A DNA stretch of 64,000 nt from Hyphococcus flavus (lineage in GTDB: Bacteria > Pseudomonadota > Alphaproteobacteria > Caulobacterales > Parvularculaceae): assembly GCF_028748065.1 (NCBI RefSeq), contig NZ_CP118166.1, forward strand, positions 2,185,501 through 2,249,500, written 5' to 3'. The number at the start of each line of letters is the position of its first letter. The stretch's first letter is position 1. Below the pieces are notes generated by a model that did no database searches, was not told the origin of the DNA, and was given only the letters and a program-made list of their open reading frames with translations. Made by a program: the position numbers and the translations under genes. Shown in pieces: positions 18,783 through 33,765 of this stretch.

Positions 18783-19220
18783 ATGTTCAGATCACTTTTC
18801 GCCACAATTTCAGTGCTCTTTCTTTTCACATCGCAAGCCATCGCATGCTCGTGCGCCCAGTTTGAAAGTATTGAAGAACATGTTGGCATATCTGATGTTA
18901 TTTTTATCGGCGCTGCAGAGAAAACAGGTAGAACGTTAAGCGGTTTATTTGGTTCTGAATACAATCGCAGCACACGATTTTCAGTAGCTGAAATGCTTAA
19001 GGGCGAGAAAGACGAAAAACTATTTGTGACGCATTATTTGAGTCTAGACTATGGAGCAAATTGTGGACTTACCTTCGAAAAGGGCGTCGAATATTTGGTT
19101 TTTGCCTTCCGAAGACAGAATGGATCTCTAACGACGCACAGTTGCATGCGTACGCGTAAGAAAAGTGAGTTCCCTGACGGCTTGTTGGAAGAATACCGCG
19201 AAGTGATTAACCCAGGTTAA
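18783..19220 (+). CDS. exported protein with TIMP/netrin-like (NTR) features inside the dcw cluster
   Basis: 145 residues. A signal peptide (hydrophobic core about 4-17, ending FTSQAIA) is followed by a mature N-terminus CSCAQFESIEEH, then ISDVIFIGAAEKT, a CGLTFEKGVEYLVFAF segment and a final THSCMRT. A mature N-terminal C-x-C, an early GxA-type strand and two later cysteines match the NTR/TIMP-like fold seen in bacterial secreted proteins; role there is generally unknown. It lies between murC and murB, 3 bases after murC, where the cluster normally has no gene. It looks more A+T-rich than its neighbours, suggesting later insertion. It is likely cotranscribed. Link to cell division is unproven. 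Confidence 0.72.
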   Translation: MFRSLFATISVLFLFTSQAIACSCAQFESIEEHVGISDVIFIGAAEKTGRTLSGLFGSEYNRSTRFSVAEMLKGEKDEKLFVTHYLSLDYGANCGLTFEKGVEYLVFAFRRQNGSLTTHSCMRTRKKSEFPDGLLEEYREVINPG

Positions 19221-19277
19221 TGGTTTTACCTGTCGCCATGCATCCGAATAGTGAAGTTAGGCTGGTTTCCCCGCTCA

Positions 19278-19365
19278 CCCCGGCGAAAGCCGGGGGCCAG
19301 TTAAAACAAAATGACGGGCTTTGCCCGGCTTTATACTTATGCTGGATCCCGGCTTTCGCCGGGAT
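19278..19365. repeat. three-hairpin intergenic repeat between the NTR-like gene and murB
   Basis: Three stem-loops lie in a row: CCCCGGC-GAAA-GCCGGGG (19278-19295, GNRA-type loop), CGGGC-TTT-GCCCG (19315-19327) and ATCCCGGC-TTTC-GCCGGGAT (19346-19365). The last, with flanking CTGG and GACC, resembles the dispersed palindromic repeat seen in many alphaproteobacterial genomes. murB starts 20 bases later. No T run follows the stems, so termination is not indicated. Confidence 0.7.
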
Positions 19366-19384
19366 GACCGGGTGGAGGGATTAG

Positions 19385-20305
19385 GTGAAAAAAATCACCG
19401 TCCAATACCTCCCCACTGTCCGTGGCAAGTATATCGAGAACGCGGATCTCTCTGCGCTCACTTGGTTTCGCGTGGGCGGGCTGGCGGATGTGTTGTTCAT
19501 GCCTGCCGATGAGCAAGACGTGTCGCATTTCCTGAAAGAAACGCCGGAAGAAATTCCGGTTTACGTTATGGGCGTCGGCTCGAACCTGCTGGTGCGCGAT
19601 GGCGGCGTGCGCGGTGTTGTTATCCGTTTCGGTTCACCGTTTCGCCAAGTACATGTGGAGGGGATGCGCGTCACCGCCGGTGCGGGATGTATAGACGCGC
19701 AGGTCGCAAAACGCGCGGCGCAGGAAGGCGTGGCGGGGCTCGAATTCTTTCGCGGCGTGCCGGGCACGATCGGCGGCGCGATAAAAATGAACGCCGGCGC
19801 TTATGGCGGCGAGGTAAAAGACGTGCTTGTCGAGGCAGTCGCCTATGACCGCAAGGGCGAGCGGCGGGTTCTTTCGAACGCCGATCTCGGGTTTTCCTAT
19901 CGTCATTCATCAGCGCCTGATGATCTAATCTTCATCAGCGCAACTTTTGAAGGCACGCCTGACGAGCCCGACGCCATCATCGCCCGCATGGACAAGATCA
20001 GCGCCGAGCGTGAAGCCTCGCAGCCGATCCGCGAGCGAACGGGCGGGTCGACCTTCGCCAATCCCGACGTGGAAAAATCAGGCGGCCGCAAAGCCTGGCA
20101 GCTCATCGATGAAATCGGCGGACGCGGGCGCATCGTCGGCGACGCGCAGGTTTCTGAGCGCCACTGCAATTTCATGATCAACCGCGGCGACGCGACAGCG
20201 GCGGATTTGGAAGAGTTAATAGAGTCTTTACGTAAGGATGTCTTAACAAAAACAGGCGTTGAGTTGCGCTGGGAAATCAAGCGCGTAGGTGAGGCATCGC
20301 GATGA
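19385..20305 (+). CDS. murB: UDP-N-acetylenolpyruvoylglucosamine reductase
   Basis: 306 residues, FAD-dependent cytosolic enzyme that reduces UDP-GlcNAc-enolpyruvate to UDP-MurNAc. The FAD domain has [27 protein letters not shown] and [20 protein letters not shown]; the C-terminal part has the proton-donor serine in [10 protein letters not shown] and a [20 protein letters not shown] region followed by [13 protein letters not shown]. It is a type I MurB without the extra substrate loop. The start is a GTG at 19385 with GGAGGG about 6 bases upstream. The stop overlaps the ddl start by 4 bases. Confidence 0.95.
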   Translation: MKKITVQYLPTVRGKYIENADLSALTWFRVGGLADVLFMPADEQDVSHFLKETPEEIPVYVMGVGSNLLVRDGGVRGVVIRFGSPFRQVHVEGMRVTAGAGCIDAQVAKRAAQEGVAGLEFFRGVPGTIGGAIKMNAGAYGGEVKDVLVEAVAYDRKGERRVLSNADLGFSYRHSSAPDDLIFISATFEGTPDEPDAIIARMDKISAEREASQPIRERTGGSTFANPDVEKSGGRKAWQLIDEIGGRGRIVGDAQVSERHCNFMINRGDATAADLEELIESLRKDVLTKTGVELRWEIKRVGEASR

Positions 20306-21228
20306 CAAAAAAATACAACCGCATCGCAGTTCTGAAAGGCGGATGGTCGCCAGAGCGCGAAGTTTCGCTGGTTTCCGGCGCGGCGGCGGCGAAAGCCCTG
20401 CGAGAAGCCGGGTATGAGTCTTATGAAATCGACGTTGACCGCGACATCGCCTTGCGTCTCGCCGAGGCAAAACCCGACGCTGTCTTCAATGCGCTGCATG
20501 GGCAATGGGGCGAGGACGGGTGTGTGCAAGGTATCCTCGAGGTGATGGACATTCCCTACACCCATTCCGGCGTTCTTGCTTCATCGCTCGCCATGGACAA
20601 GCAGCGTGCGAAAGCTGTTTTCGAGGATGCAAAAATTCCGTCGCCTTACGGCGTCATCGTTTCGCGCGAAGAGGCCGCTGGCGGCAAGGTCATGTCCGCG
20701 CCTTATGTGATCAAACCGAATGCGCAAGGCTCATCTGTTGGCGTTTTCATCGTGCACGAAGGCGACAACCGCCCGCCAGCGGAACTGACGTCAGAAAAAT
20801 GGTCGCTCGGCGATGACGTGCTTGTCGAGAAATTCATACCCGGCCGCGAGCTTACCGTTTCCGTCATGGGCGACCGCGCGCTTTGCGTCACAGAGATTAC
20901 GACCGCGCTCACTTTTTACGATTACGAAGCCAAATATGCTTCCGGCGGTTCTAGCCATGTGGTGCCGGCGGATATTCCGGCGGATATCACCGAACAATGC
21001 CTCGATATGGCGCTGCGCGCGCATCAATCGCTCGGTTGCAGAGGCCTGTCGCGTTCGGATTTTCGCTATGATGAAAACGCGGACGGCGACAAGGTTTTCT
21101 GTCTCGAAGTCAACACGCAACCGGGCCTGACGCCGACATCCTTGTCGCCGGAGCAGGCTGCGCATCTCGGGATTTCATTTCCTGAGCTTTGCGCTTGGAT
21201 GGTGGAGGACGCCTCATGCCAAAGATGA
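20302..21228 (+). CDS. ddl: D-alanine:D-alanine ligase
   Basis: 308 residues, ATP-grasp enzyme making D-Ala-D-Ala for MurF. N-terminal [52 protein letters not shown], and the metal/ATP end [20 protein letters not shown] are diagnostic. Compared with the common HGxxGEDG loop it reads HGQWGEDG. It overlaps murB and the start of ftsQ, so translation is probably coupled. Typical length for the DdlB type found in dcw clusters. Confidence 0.95.
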   Translation: MTKKYNRIAVLKGGWSPEREVSLVSGAAAAKALREAGYESYEIDVDRDIALRLAEAKPDAVFNALHGQWGEDGCVQGILEVMDIPYTHSGVLASSLAMDKQRAKAVFEDAKIPSPYGVIVSREEAAGGKVMSAPYVIKPNAQGSSVGVFIVHEGDNRPPAELTSEKWSLGDDVLVEKFIPGRELTVSVMGDRALCVTEITTALTFYDYEAKYASGGSSHVVPADIPADITEQCLDMALRAHQSLGCRGLSRSDFRYDENADGDKVFCLEVNTQPGLTPTSLSPEQAAHLGISFPELCAWMVEDASCQR

Positions 21229-22085
21229 AAAAGAAAGCCACGCGCAAAAAATCATCGCGGAAAAAGGAACTGACTTTTTTCGATCGTATTGCAACTATAT
21301 GGACGCGTTTTTCCTATGCTGCGCTTGCCAGTTCCGTGTTGCTTGCGATTGTCGCGGTCGGATTTTTATGGGCGGGCGGATATTTCGGCCTTGCTGGCGA
21401 ACAATTGAACCGTTTCGCTGGCGAGCGCGCGGTTTCCGCAGGGCTGGAAATCGAACGCATCACGGCGCGCGGAATGTCGCGCGCGAGCGAAGAAGAAATT
21501 CTGAACGCCATCGGCCCTGTCATCGGTTCCTCGATCATGCACTTCGATGCTGACCGCGCCCGCGCTGCTGTTGAGCAGATCGGTTGGGTGCGTGTCGCTG
21601 CCGTTTCCCGCTTGTTCCCGAATACGGTGCATGTTTCGGTGCGTGAGCGCGAACCGGCTGCGGTCTGGCAGCTTTCCGGTGATTTGCATTTGATCGATGG
21701 TGAGGGGGCGGTAATCCGCGAAGTGAACGCATACGAGTATGCCGATCTGCCGCTGATTGTCGGGGCCGGCGCGCCCGGCGCTGCGAGCGATATGCTCAAA
21801 GCGCTGCAGGCCGAGCCTTTGCTTTGGGGGCGTGCGTCAGCGCTTATCCGGGTCAGTGACCGGCGCTGGAACCTGAAAACCCGCGAAGGGATCGACATCA
21901 AGTTTCCCGAAACCGGCGAGCGCGCCGCCGTCAGGTATCTCGCGCGTTTACAGGATGAAACGCGCCTCCTTGACGATATGCTCGAATATATTGATCTTCG
22001 CAACCCGGATTACTTCGTTTACAGACGAAAGGGTGGTGCTTCAAACGAACAGCCGCTCGGCAGATTGAAAAACGAAGCGCTTTAG
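21216..22085 (+). CDS. ftsQ: cell division protein FtsQ
   Basis: 289 residues. A strongly basic N-terminus ([17 protein letters not shown]) precedes one transmembrane helix (about 35-55) and a periplasmic POTRA domain beginning [20 protein letters not shown], followed by the FtsQ beta domain ([29 protein letters not shown]). FtsQ links FtsL/FtsB to the divisome. I choose ATG 21216, with GGTGGAGGA 6 bases upstream, over an earlier TTG at 21189. It overlaps the 3' end of ddl by 13 bases. Confidence 0.93.
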   Translation: MPKMKKKATRKKSSRKKELTFFDRIATIWTRFSYAALASSVLLAIVAVGFLWAGGYFGLAGEQLNRFAGERAVSAGLEIERITARGMSRASEEEILNAIGPVIGSSIMHFDADRARAAVEQIGWVRVAAVSRLFPNTVHVSVREREPAAVWQLSGDLHLIDGEGAVIREVNAYEYADLPLIVGAGAPGAASDMLKALQAEPLLWGRASALIRVSDRRWNLKTREGIDIKFPETGERAAVRYLARLQDETRLLDDMLEYIDLRNPDYFVYRRKGGASNEQPLGRLKNEAL

Positions 22086-22105
22086 GTCGCTAAGAGAGGT
22101 CAGGC

Positions 22106-23386
22106 GTGGCGCATTTGCGCAGCATTAAAAACCGCAAACGGGATGAAACGGCGATCGCCGCCCTGGACATAGGGGCGTCGAAAGTCGCCTGTTTTGTCGC
22201 CCGGATATCTCAAGAACCGGGATTTGCGCCGCAGGCGGAAGTCATTGGCGTTGGTTGTTATGGCGCGCCATTGAGATCGCGCGCAACGCCTGATGATGTC
22301 GAGACCGGCGTCAGGAACGCTGTTGAGGCTGCTGAACGGATGGCGGGCCAGCAGGTTGACCGTGTTATCGTATCCGTGCCGGGCAAACATTTGCGTGCGC
22401 GCCGCATTGGCGTCGATATGGAAATTGTCGGCGGTATTGTCGCGCAGGAAGATGTGGACGACACGCTGGCCGAGGGCGCCAAAATTGCGACGCCGCCGGA
22501 TTGCGCGCCCCTTCACGCCATGCCGACGAACTTCAGGGTCGATGGCGAAGATGGCTTTGCCGACCCGCTTGGTTTCTCAGGTTCAACCCTTTCCACGGAA
22601 ATGTTTTCGGTTAGCGCCAAGCAAAGTTATCTCGACAACATGGCGGATATAATCGAGCGATGCGATCTCGACGCCAGCGCGTTTGTGGCTGCGCCCTTTG
22701 CTGCTGCGGAAGCGGTGCTTCTCGAAGACGAAAAAGAACTCGGCGTCGTGCTGATCGATATCGGCGCCGTCTCCACTGGTTTCGCTGTTTACGACAACAG
22801 CGCATTGATCGCCTGTGGCGGCGTGCCAGCGGGCGGCGGGCACATTACGCGGGATATCGCGCAAATTTTTGGTGCGCCGCTTGCCCATGCAGAACGCATG
22901 AAAACCCTTTACGGTTCCGCACTTGCCGGGCCTGGCGATGAACACCGGTTTGTGGACTTCCCACAGTTAGGGATCGCCGATGAAACAGCGCGTGCTTCGC
23001 GAGCCGATGTTGCGGAAGTGATCCTGCCGCGGCTTGAGGAAATTTTTGAACTGGTTGCGGAACAACTCCCCGATGATCCAATGCAGCGTTCAGGCTTGAG
23101 GCGTGTTGTTCTAACCGGCGGCGGGTCTTTGCTTGTCGGCGCCCGTGAAGTTTCTGAACGCGTGCTCGCCATGAAGGGCAGGTTAGGGCGCCCCATCGCC
23201 ATTCCCGGTTCACCAGAAGCGGCGGGCGCGCCAGCGTTTTCCGTTTGCGCGGGGCTTGTTCAGCATTACGCGAATTTAGGGCGGGATAGCGAAAATACGC
23301 TTGGCGTTTTGCACCAATCACTTCAAGCAGGAAATCAATCGTCCGTGTTCGGCGGCGTTGAAGCTTGGCTCAGGGCGAAATTTTAA
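22106..23386 (+). CDS. ftsA: cell division protein FtsA
   Basis: 426 residues, actin-like ATPase that tethers FtsZ to the membrane. Phosphate-1 motif AALDIGASKVACFVA at about 15-28, SHS2 (1C) insertion containing VDRVIVSVPGKHLRARR, phosphate-2 VLIDIGAVSTGFAVY, adenosine motif VVLTGGGSLLVG and a C-terminal amphipathic tail (VFGGVEAWLRAKF) that would bind membrane. The start is GTG 22106 with AGAGAGG upstream. It lies 20 bases after ftsQ. The gap to ftsZ (149 bases) holds regulatory sites. Confidence 0.95.
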   Translation: MAHLRSIKNRKRDETAIAALDIGASKVACFVARISQEPGFAPQAEVIGVGCYGAPLRSRATPDDVETGVRNAVEAAERMAGQQVDRVIVSVPGKHLRARRIGVDMEIVGGIVAQEDVDDTLAEGAKIATPPDCAPLHAMPTNFRVDGEDGFADPLGFSGSTLSTEMFSVSAKQSYLDNMADIIERCDLDASAFVAAPFAAAEAVLLEDEKELGVVLIDIGAVSTGFAVYDNSALIACGGVPAGGGHITRDIAQIFGAPLAHAERMKTLYGSALAGPGDEHRFVDFPQLGIADETARASRADVAEVILPRLEEIFELVAEQLPDDPMQRSGLRRVVLTGGGSLLVGAREVSERVLAMKGRLGRPIAIPGSPEAAGAPAFSVCAGLVQHYANLGRDSENTLGVLHQSLQAGNQSSVFGGVEAWLRAKF

Positions 23387-23388
23387 GA

Positions 23389-23444
23389 GATTCATTTGTT
23401 CGTTAAGGCGGCGTTAACCTTTTGGAAAGGGTTCTGAACGATTC
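23389..23444 (+). promoter_or_regulatory. cell-cycle promoter region of ftsZ: CtrA box and two GANTC sites
   Basis: The ftsA-ftsZ gap holds TTAA-GGCGGCG-TTAACC (23403-23419), an exact TTAA-N7-TTAAC CtrA box. GANTC methylation sites (GATTC) lie at 23389-23393 and 23440-23444. A second TTAA pair (23446-23461) has N8 spacing. In Caulobacter, ftsZ transcription is held down by CtrA and helped by CcrM/GcrA; the same arrangement here is inferred from sites only. Confidence 0.75.
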
Positions 23445-23535
23445 TTTAACGAATGAATTAACCAAACGGGGTTTCCTGCATCTCAATGATGCAAACTGGG
23501 GCGGCCCTCCACCTTGCGCATAACCGGAGACATTC

Positions 23536-25086
23536 ATGCCACTCAATCTTAGCGTTCCTGAACTCACTGAATTGAAACCGCGCATTACGGTTATTGGTGT
23601 CGGCGGGGCCGGCGGCAATGCCGTAAACAACATGATCGAAAGTCAGCTGGAAGGCGTTGACTTTGTTGTCGCAAATACTGACGCGCAAGCAGTTGGGCTG
23701 GCTAAGGCTGAAAAAAAGATTCAGCTCGGCGTGAAGACGACACAAGGCCTCGGCGCTGGGTCCATTCCTGATATCGGGCGTGCTGCGGCTGAGGAGTCCC
23801 TCGATGAAATTCTCGAGCATGTGGGTAATGCGCACATGCTGTTCGTCACTGCCGGTATGGGCGGCGGCACTGGTACTGGCGCGGCGCCGGTGATCGCCAA
23901 GGCTGCAAAAGAGCGGGATATTTTAACTGTCGGCGTTGTCACGAAGCCGTTCCATTTCGAGGGCGCGAGGCGCATGCGTCTTGCCAGCTCTGGTATTGAA
24001 GAGCTGCAAAAGCATGTCGATACGCTGCTGATCATTCCGAACCAGAATCTATTCTCAATCGCCAATGAGCGCACAACATTCCATGAAGCGTTCGCCATGG
24101 CGGATCAGGTGCTGCATTCGGGCGTTCGCGGCATCACCGATCTAATGGTCATGCCGGGCCTTATCAATCTCGACTTCGCTGACGTGCGCACAGTGATGAG
24201 CGAGATGGGCAAAGCGATGATGGGTACAGGCGAGGCTGAAGGCGAAAAACGCGCTATCCAGGCCGCCGAGGCCGCGATTTCCAACCCGCTCCTTGATGAA
24301 GTGTCCATGAAAGGCGCCAAGGGCGTTCTCATCAATATCACCGGGTCCATGGACATGACGCTGTTTGAGGTTGATGAAGCGGCGAACCGGATCCGCGCCG
24401 AGGTTGACCCTGACGCCAATATCATTGTCGGTTCGACATTTAATCAGGACCTCGAAGGCAAGGTTCGCGTTTCCGTGGTCGCAACGGGTATTGATATTGA
24501 AGAAAACGAAGTCGCGCGGCCGCAGATCAAGATCAATACCGGCGCAGTTTCTAAGCCATGGCGCGAGCCGGTAAATGTGGACAAGCCCGCTGTTGCGCCG
24601 AAACCTGATGTCGTGACGCCGCCATCGGCGCCGGCTGCTGCGGCCGCTACGCGTGCAGCGCCTCAGGCAATTCGGCCTACGGTTTCATCTTCAGCGTCTG
24701 CGGCGCAAAATCCCGTTGGCGACGTTCATGAACGAATCCGCAAGATGCTCACCGAAGGCGCCGCTGACCCGCGACCGTCTTCTCCTCTTGCGAAACCAAC
24801 CAGTCCTGTACCGCAACGCTCGACCGTTCGGGCGGCTGACGAAGCGCATCGGCAGGGGCAAAACCCGTTTCGAAGCGCGCAAGCAATCGGGAAGCATTCT
24901 CTCGAAGCTGCAGTCGACATGTTCAAGGCCCTGAGCGGTGGCGAAGAGCGTCGCGAAACCGCGCCAGCGCGCGCGCCAGAGCCGGCGCCATCGAATCCCA
25001 ACGCCCCGCGCGGCGACCTGTTTGACGATCAAGATGACGCTGATCTTGAAATTCCGTCTTTCTTACGGAAAAAGAAGACTGGATAA
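23536..25086 (+). CDS. ftsZ: cell division GTPase FtsZ
   Basis: 516 residues, tubulin-like GTPase forming the Z ring. The core (about 12-320) has [17 protein letters not shown], the tubulin signature [15 protein letters not shown], and the T7 loop region [11 protein letters not shown] with the catalytic Asp. It is followed by a long Pro/Ala/Arg-rich disordered linker (about 335-500) and the conserved C-terminal peptide [11 protein letters not shown] that binds FtsA and other partners. GGAGA lies 9 bases before the ATG. The linker length is typical of alphaproteobacteria. A terminator follows. Confidence 0.97.
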   Translation: MPLNLSVPELTELKPRITVIGVGGAGGNAVNNMIESQLEGVDFVVANTDAQAVGLAKAEKKIQLGVKTTQGLGAGSIPDIGRAAAEESLDEILEHVGNAHMLFVTAGMGGGTGTGAAPVIAKAAKERDILTVGVVTKPFHFEGARRMRLASSGIEELQKHVDTLLIIPNQNLFSIANERTTFHEAFAMADQVLHSGVRGITDLMVMPGLINLDFADVRTVMSEMGKAMMGTGEAEGEKRAIQAAEAAISNPLLDEVSMKGAKGVLINITGSMDMTLFEVDEAANRIRAEVDPDANIIVGSTFNQDLEGKVRVSVVATGIDIEENEVARPQIKINTGAVSKPWREPVNVDKPAVAPKPDVVTPPSAPAAAAATRAAPQAIRPTVSSSASAAQNPVGDVHERIRKMLTEGAADPRPSSPLAKPTSPVPQRSTVRAADEAHRQGQNPFRSAQAIGKHSLEAAVDMFKALSGGEERRETAPARAPEPAPSNPNAPRGDLFDDQDDADLEIPSFLRKKKTG

Positions 25087-25117
25087 GCGTTCAAGAACTT
25101 GAAACTATTAGTAAAAC

Positions 25118-25152
25118 CGCGCATGAGCCATTATGGCCATGCGCGTTTTTTT
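25118..25152 (+). terminator. intrinsic terminator after ftsZ
   Basis: CGCGCATG (25118-25125) pairs perfectly with CATGCGCG (25138-25145), with further GCC/GGC pairing inside, and seven T follow. It separates ftsZ from lpxC transcription at least in part. Confidence 0.85.
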
Positions 25153-25330
25153 ATGGCTCTTTGATAAGAATCCGCAATAAACCTTGATAATGCTTATGTT
25201 TCGCGCGCGCAAAAAATCTGTAAGCTACTATCGCCTGGGTCACGGTCCTGTTGCCTCGCCCGGTATTAACGGGTCAAATAAGGCAGGGTATGGGTATTTT
25301 TGGCGTATGGGGCGGGGGAGTAAGCATCGT

Positions 25331-26227
25331 ATGAGTCTGCTGGCGCGGCAGCGAACCGTCCAAAAAGAAATTACGTTTTCAGGTGTTGGCTTGCATTCCG
25401 GCGTTGAATGCCGGGCTGTTTTGAGGCCGTCTGAAGCTGATGCCGGTATCGTTTTCAGGCGGACAGACCTTGATGGCGGCGCCAACCTTATCACAGCGTC
25501 GCCATCCCGAGTTGTGTTTGCCGATCACGGCACGACGCTGGCCAATGAGAGCGGCGTCAAAGTCGCTACAGTTGAACACATCATGGCGGCGCTCGCTTTG
25601 TGCGGCATCGACAATGTTGTGGTGGATGTTGAGGGCTCTGAAATCCCCATACTCGATGGCAGTTCCGCACAATTCGTGAGAGAAATTGCGGGTTCAGGAT
25701 GCCTGGAGCTTATGGCGCGGCGCAAGCCGCTCGCCATTTATTCTCCGGTTCGCGTCGAGGATGGCGATCGTTTCATAGAGTTCACACCTGGACCACGACG
25801 TATTCATGTGGAAATTGATTTTGATAATTGCCTGATCGGCCGTCAGGCATTGACGCTCAATCTTGAAAACGAAGATGATCTGGCAAAACTGGCTTGCGCC
25901 CGGACATTCTGCCGTCTGGAAGAGGTTCAAGTCCTAAAGGATGCCGGGCTCATCCGGGGCGGCGCTCTTGCGAATTCGATCGTCGTCGATGGGAACAGGC
26001 TGTTAAATGAAGAGCCGCTTCGTGATCCCTCGGAGTTTGCGCTCCACAAGGCGCTTGATCTCATTGGGGACCTTTACCTGCTCGGAGCGCCCATCAACGG
26101 CACTATCACAGCCGTGAAACCGGGCCATGCGATCAATACCCGCGCGGCGCAGGAATTGCTGCAGCATTTTCAAGGTGATCAAACGGCGTCAGTGGAAGCG
26201 GCGGACGCCATGCGCGCCACAGCTTGA
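25331..26227 (+). CDS. lpxC: UDP-3-O-acyl-N-acetylglucosamine deacetylase
   Basis: 298 residues, zinc hydrolase for the committed step of lipid A synthesis, cytosolic. Zinc ligands appear in VEHIMAALALCGIDN (His, about 80) and in FALHKALDLIGDL (His and Asp, about 235-240); the catalytic loop HVEIDFDNCLIGRQ and ARTFCRLEEV are also family features. I place the start at ATG 25331 because it gives the usual length and the N-terminus RQRTVQKEITFSGVGLHSG; the open frame extends 49 codons further but without conservation. GGGGGAG lies about 11 bases upstream. Its place after ftsZ is the standard order. Confidence 0.94.
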   Translation: MSLLARQRTVQKEITFSGVGLHSGVECRAVLRPSEADAGIVFRRTDLDGGANLITASPSRVVFADHGTTLANESGVKVATVEHIMAALALCGIDNVVVDVEGSEIPILDGSSAQFVREIAGSGCLELMARRKPLAIYSPVRVEDGDRFIEFTPGPRRIHVEIDFDNCLIGRQALTLNLENEDDLAKLACARTFCRLEEVQVLKDAGLIRGGALANSIVVDGNRLLNEEPLRDPSEFALHKALDLIGDLYLLGAPINGTITAVKPGHAINTRAAQELLQHFQGDQTASVEAADAMRATA

Positions 26228-26317
26228 GGCCAGCAAGGCGTTTGACGAGGCGCCGTGTCCCCACTAGAAATCAGCGCAACGGGTTCGGTAGCCCCTTTTT
26301 TCAGAAAGGCGATTTTC

Positions 26318-27271
26318 GTGACGAGCCATATATCGGTATTTCGTAGGGTTGTTTTAGTTTTTGCCGCCTGTTCTGCGCTCGCGGCCTGTGGTTCTTCAGA
26401 AAAGAAAAAGTTCGCCTATGTCGAACGGCCTGTTGAAACGCTCTATTCCAACGCCATCGAGATGCTGGAACGAAAGCGCTACGAAGAAGCGATCGCTTAC
26501 TTTGAAGAGGTAGAACGGCAACACCCATATTCGGCATGGGCGCGTCGGTCGATGCTGATGAAGGCTTTCGCCTATTATCAAGGCAATGATTATGACGACG
26601 CCGTTTCAGCGGTGGATCAATTTATTTCCCTGCACCCTGGCAACAAGGACGCCGCATACGCCTATTACCTGAAAGCCATGTGTTTTTATGAACGCATTCG
26701 TGATGTCGGACGCGATCAGGATTATACCAATAACGCTGTCGCATCACTCAATGATGTTATTCGCAGATATCCGAATACGGAATATGCGCGTGATGCGCGT
26801 TTGAAACTTGACCTGACCTTTGATCATTTGGCCGGTAAGGAAATGTATGTCGGCAGGTTCTATCTAAAACAGAATAAACATATCGCAGCGATTAACCGCT
26901 TCAAGAAAGTGATCACCGATTATCAGACGACAAGTCAGGTGCCCGAAGCGCTTTACCGGCTCGTTGAGTCTTATTTGGAGCTTGGCATTGTTGACGAGGC
27001 GCGTTCCGCCGCGGCTGTTCTTGGTCATAATTACCCCGGAACAGTCTGGTATCAGGACGCATATCGCCTGTTTGAAAACCGGGATATCCTCGCTGGCGGG
27101 TCTCGCTTGCCGGGCCGGACTTCGGACAAGCGCACCGTGCAGCAGACCGAAGAGCCGGAAATCGACCCGGATGAGATGCGTGCGATCGATCCGCCTTCGG
27201 CTGATGAGCTTGAGGATCTGGCTGAACGTGCGGATGACGATCTCGATCCCGCTGGTCCGACGCCCAACTGA
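26318..27271 (+). CDS. bamD: outer-membrane assembly lipoprotein BamD
   Basis: About 317 residues. A signal peptide ends in the lipobox LAAC (LAACGSSEKKK), so the mature protein is a lipoprotein of the outer membrane facing the periplasm. Five TPR-like helical repeats follow (YSNAIEMLERKRYEEAIAYFEEVERQHPYS; YYQGNDYDDAVSAVDQFI; and others). BamD binds BamA and helps fold beta-barrel proteins. The C-terminal 50 residues are acidic and Pro-rich (EEPEIDPDEMRAIDPP) and look disordered. I prefer the GTG at 26318 because it gives a normal 20-residue signal peptide with AAAGG upstream; a GTG at 26255 would add 21 residues. recN and ligA follow, as usual. Confidence 0.93.
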   Translation: MTSHISVFRRVVLVFAACSALAACGSSEKKKFAYVERPVETLYSNAIEMLERKRYEEAIAYFEEVERQHPYSAWARRSMLMKAFAYYQGNDYDDAVSAVDQFISLHPGNKDAAYAYYLKAMCFYERIRDVGRDQDYTNNAVASLNDVIRRYPNTEYARDARLKLDLTFDHLAGKEMYVGRFYLKQNKHIAAINRFKKVITDYQTTSQVPEALYRLVESYLELGIVDEARSAAAVLGHNYPGTVWYQDAYRLFENRDILAGGSRLPGRTSDKRTVQQTEEPEIDPDEMRAIDPPSADELEDLAERADDDLDPAGPTPN

Positions 27272-27379
27272 CCGCCGTTCGCGCCGCTTTAACACGCGTG
27301 CGAATTGCGATAATCAATGTCTTGATGAATTAACGCCTTTTTGGGCGCGGCGACGCCGCTGCCGACGGTGCGTATAGCG

Positions 27380-31292
<3,913 letters not shown>

Positions 31293-31512
31293 ATGTTTCG
31301 CCACTGTTTGTGCTAAGCTTGCCAATGGATTTGGCAGAATCCGCCTCCTGAAACGTCCATAAAACGCGCCCTCGCTCTTTTTTCTGACTCTTAGCGCGAA
31401 GCATTGCGGTATAGCGCTTCCGCACGCTACACCCTCGCGAAAAGTAGCCAGATTTCAAAGCAATAGGGTTCGTCTGACAATGCCGTCAGGCGGTAGGAAA
31501 CCGGAGAATTAA

Positions 31513-32745
<1,233 letters not shown>

Positions 32746-32748
32746 TCA

Positions 32749-33765
32749 ATGTCCAGAATGACGATGATTCAGGCGATCCGATCCGGCATGGATAACGCCA
32801 TGGAAAAAGACGACAATGTTGTCGTCTTCGGCGAGGATGTCGGATTTTTTGGCGGCGTCTTTCGTTGTACGCAAGGGTTGCAGGAAAAATACGGCCGCCA
32901 GCGTTGCTTTGATGCGCCGATCAGCGAAAGCGGTATTGTCGGCGCTGCCATCGGCATGGCGGCCTATGGCATCCGGCCCTGTGTGGAAATTCAGTTTGCA
33001 GACTATATGTACCCTGCTTACGATCAGATCACACAGGAAGCCTCGCGTATCCGTTACCGCTCCGCGAACGACTTCACGGTTCCGATCGTGGTGCGGATGC
33101 CGACCGGCGGCGGCATTTTTGGCGGGCAGACACACAGCCAGAGCCCTGAGGCGTTGTTCGCCCACGTTTCCGGCATCAAGACAGTGATCCCATCAAACCC
33201 TTACGATGCGAAGGGGTTATTGATTTCCGCTATTGAAGATGAGGACCCGGTGATGTTTCTGGAGCCGAAGCGTCTTTATAACGGTCCGTTTGACGGTCAC
33301 CATGACCGGCCGGTGACGCCCTGGTCGAAACATGAATTCGGTGAAGTGCCCGATGATTATTATACTGTGCCGCTGGGCAAGGCGGCTGTTCGGCGTGAGG
33401 GCGCGGACGTTACCGTCCTCGTTTACGGCACGATGGTTTATGTCGCCGAGGCGGCGGCTGAAGAGGCGGGCGTCGATGCGGAGATCATCGATCTGCGGAC
33501 GATCCTGCCGCTTGATCTCGAGGCCATCGAAGAGTCGGTCAGGAAAACCGGCCGCTGCGTTATCGTTCACGAGGCGACTAAAACCTGCGGCTTTGGCGCG
33601 GAACTGATGGCGGTGGTCGCGGAGAGTTGTTTTTATCATCTCGAGGCGCCGATTATCCGTGTGACCGGATACGACACGCCTTATCCGCATGCGCATGAGT
33701 GGGAGTATTTCCCCGGTCCGAAACGCGTGGGCGACGCGCTTAAAAAAGTGATGGAGGCGGCGTAA
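32749..33765 (+). CDS. bkdA2: branched-chain 2-oxoacid dehydrogenase E1 component, beta subunit
   Basis: 338 residues, partner of the preceding E1 alpha. MTMIQAIRSGMDNAMEKD and VVVFGEDVGFFGGVFRCTQGL at the N-terminus, GIRPCVEIQFADYMYPAYDQI, MPTGGGIFGGQTHSQSPEAL, and the C-terminal transketolase domain with LRTILPLDLEAIEESVRKTGR are standard. It starts 3 bases after bkdA1 and its stop overlaps the bkdB start by 1 base. The complex releases CO2 from 2-oxo acids of Val, Leu and Ile to give acyl-CoAs for catabolism or branched fatty acids. Confidence 0.92.
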   Translation: MSRMTMIQAIRSGMDNAMEKDDNVVVFGEDVGFFGGVFRCTQGLQEKYGRQRCFDAPISESGIVGAAIGMAAYGIRPCVEIQFADYMYPAYDQITQEASRIRYRSANDFTVPIVVRMPTGGGIFGGQTHSQSPEALFAHVSGIKTVIPSNPYDAKGLLISAIEDEDPVMFLEPKRLYNGPFDGHHDRPVTPWSKHEFGEVPDDYYTVPLGKAAVRREGADVTVLVYGTMVYVAEAAAEEAGVDAEIIDLRTILPLDLEAIEESVRKTGRCVIVHEATKTCGFGAELMAVVAESCFYHLEAPIIRVTGYDTPYPHAHEWEYFPGPKRVGDALKKVMEAA

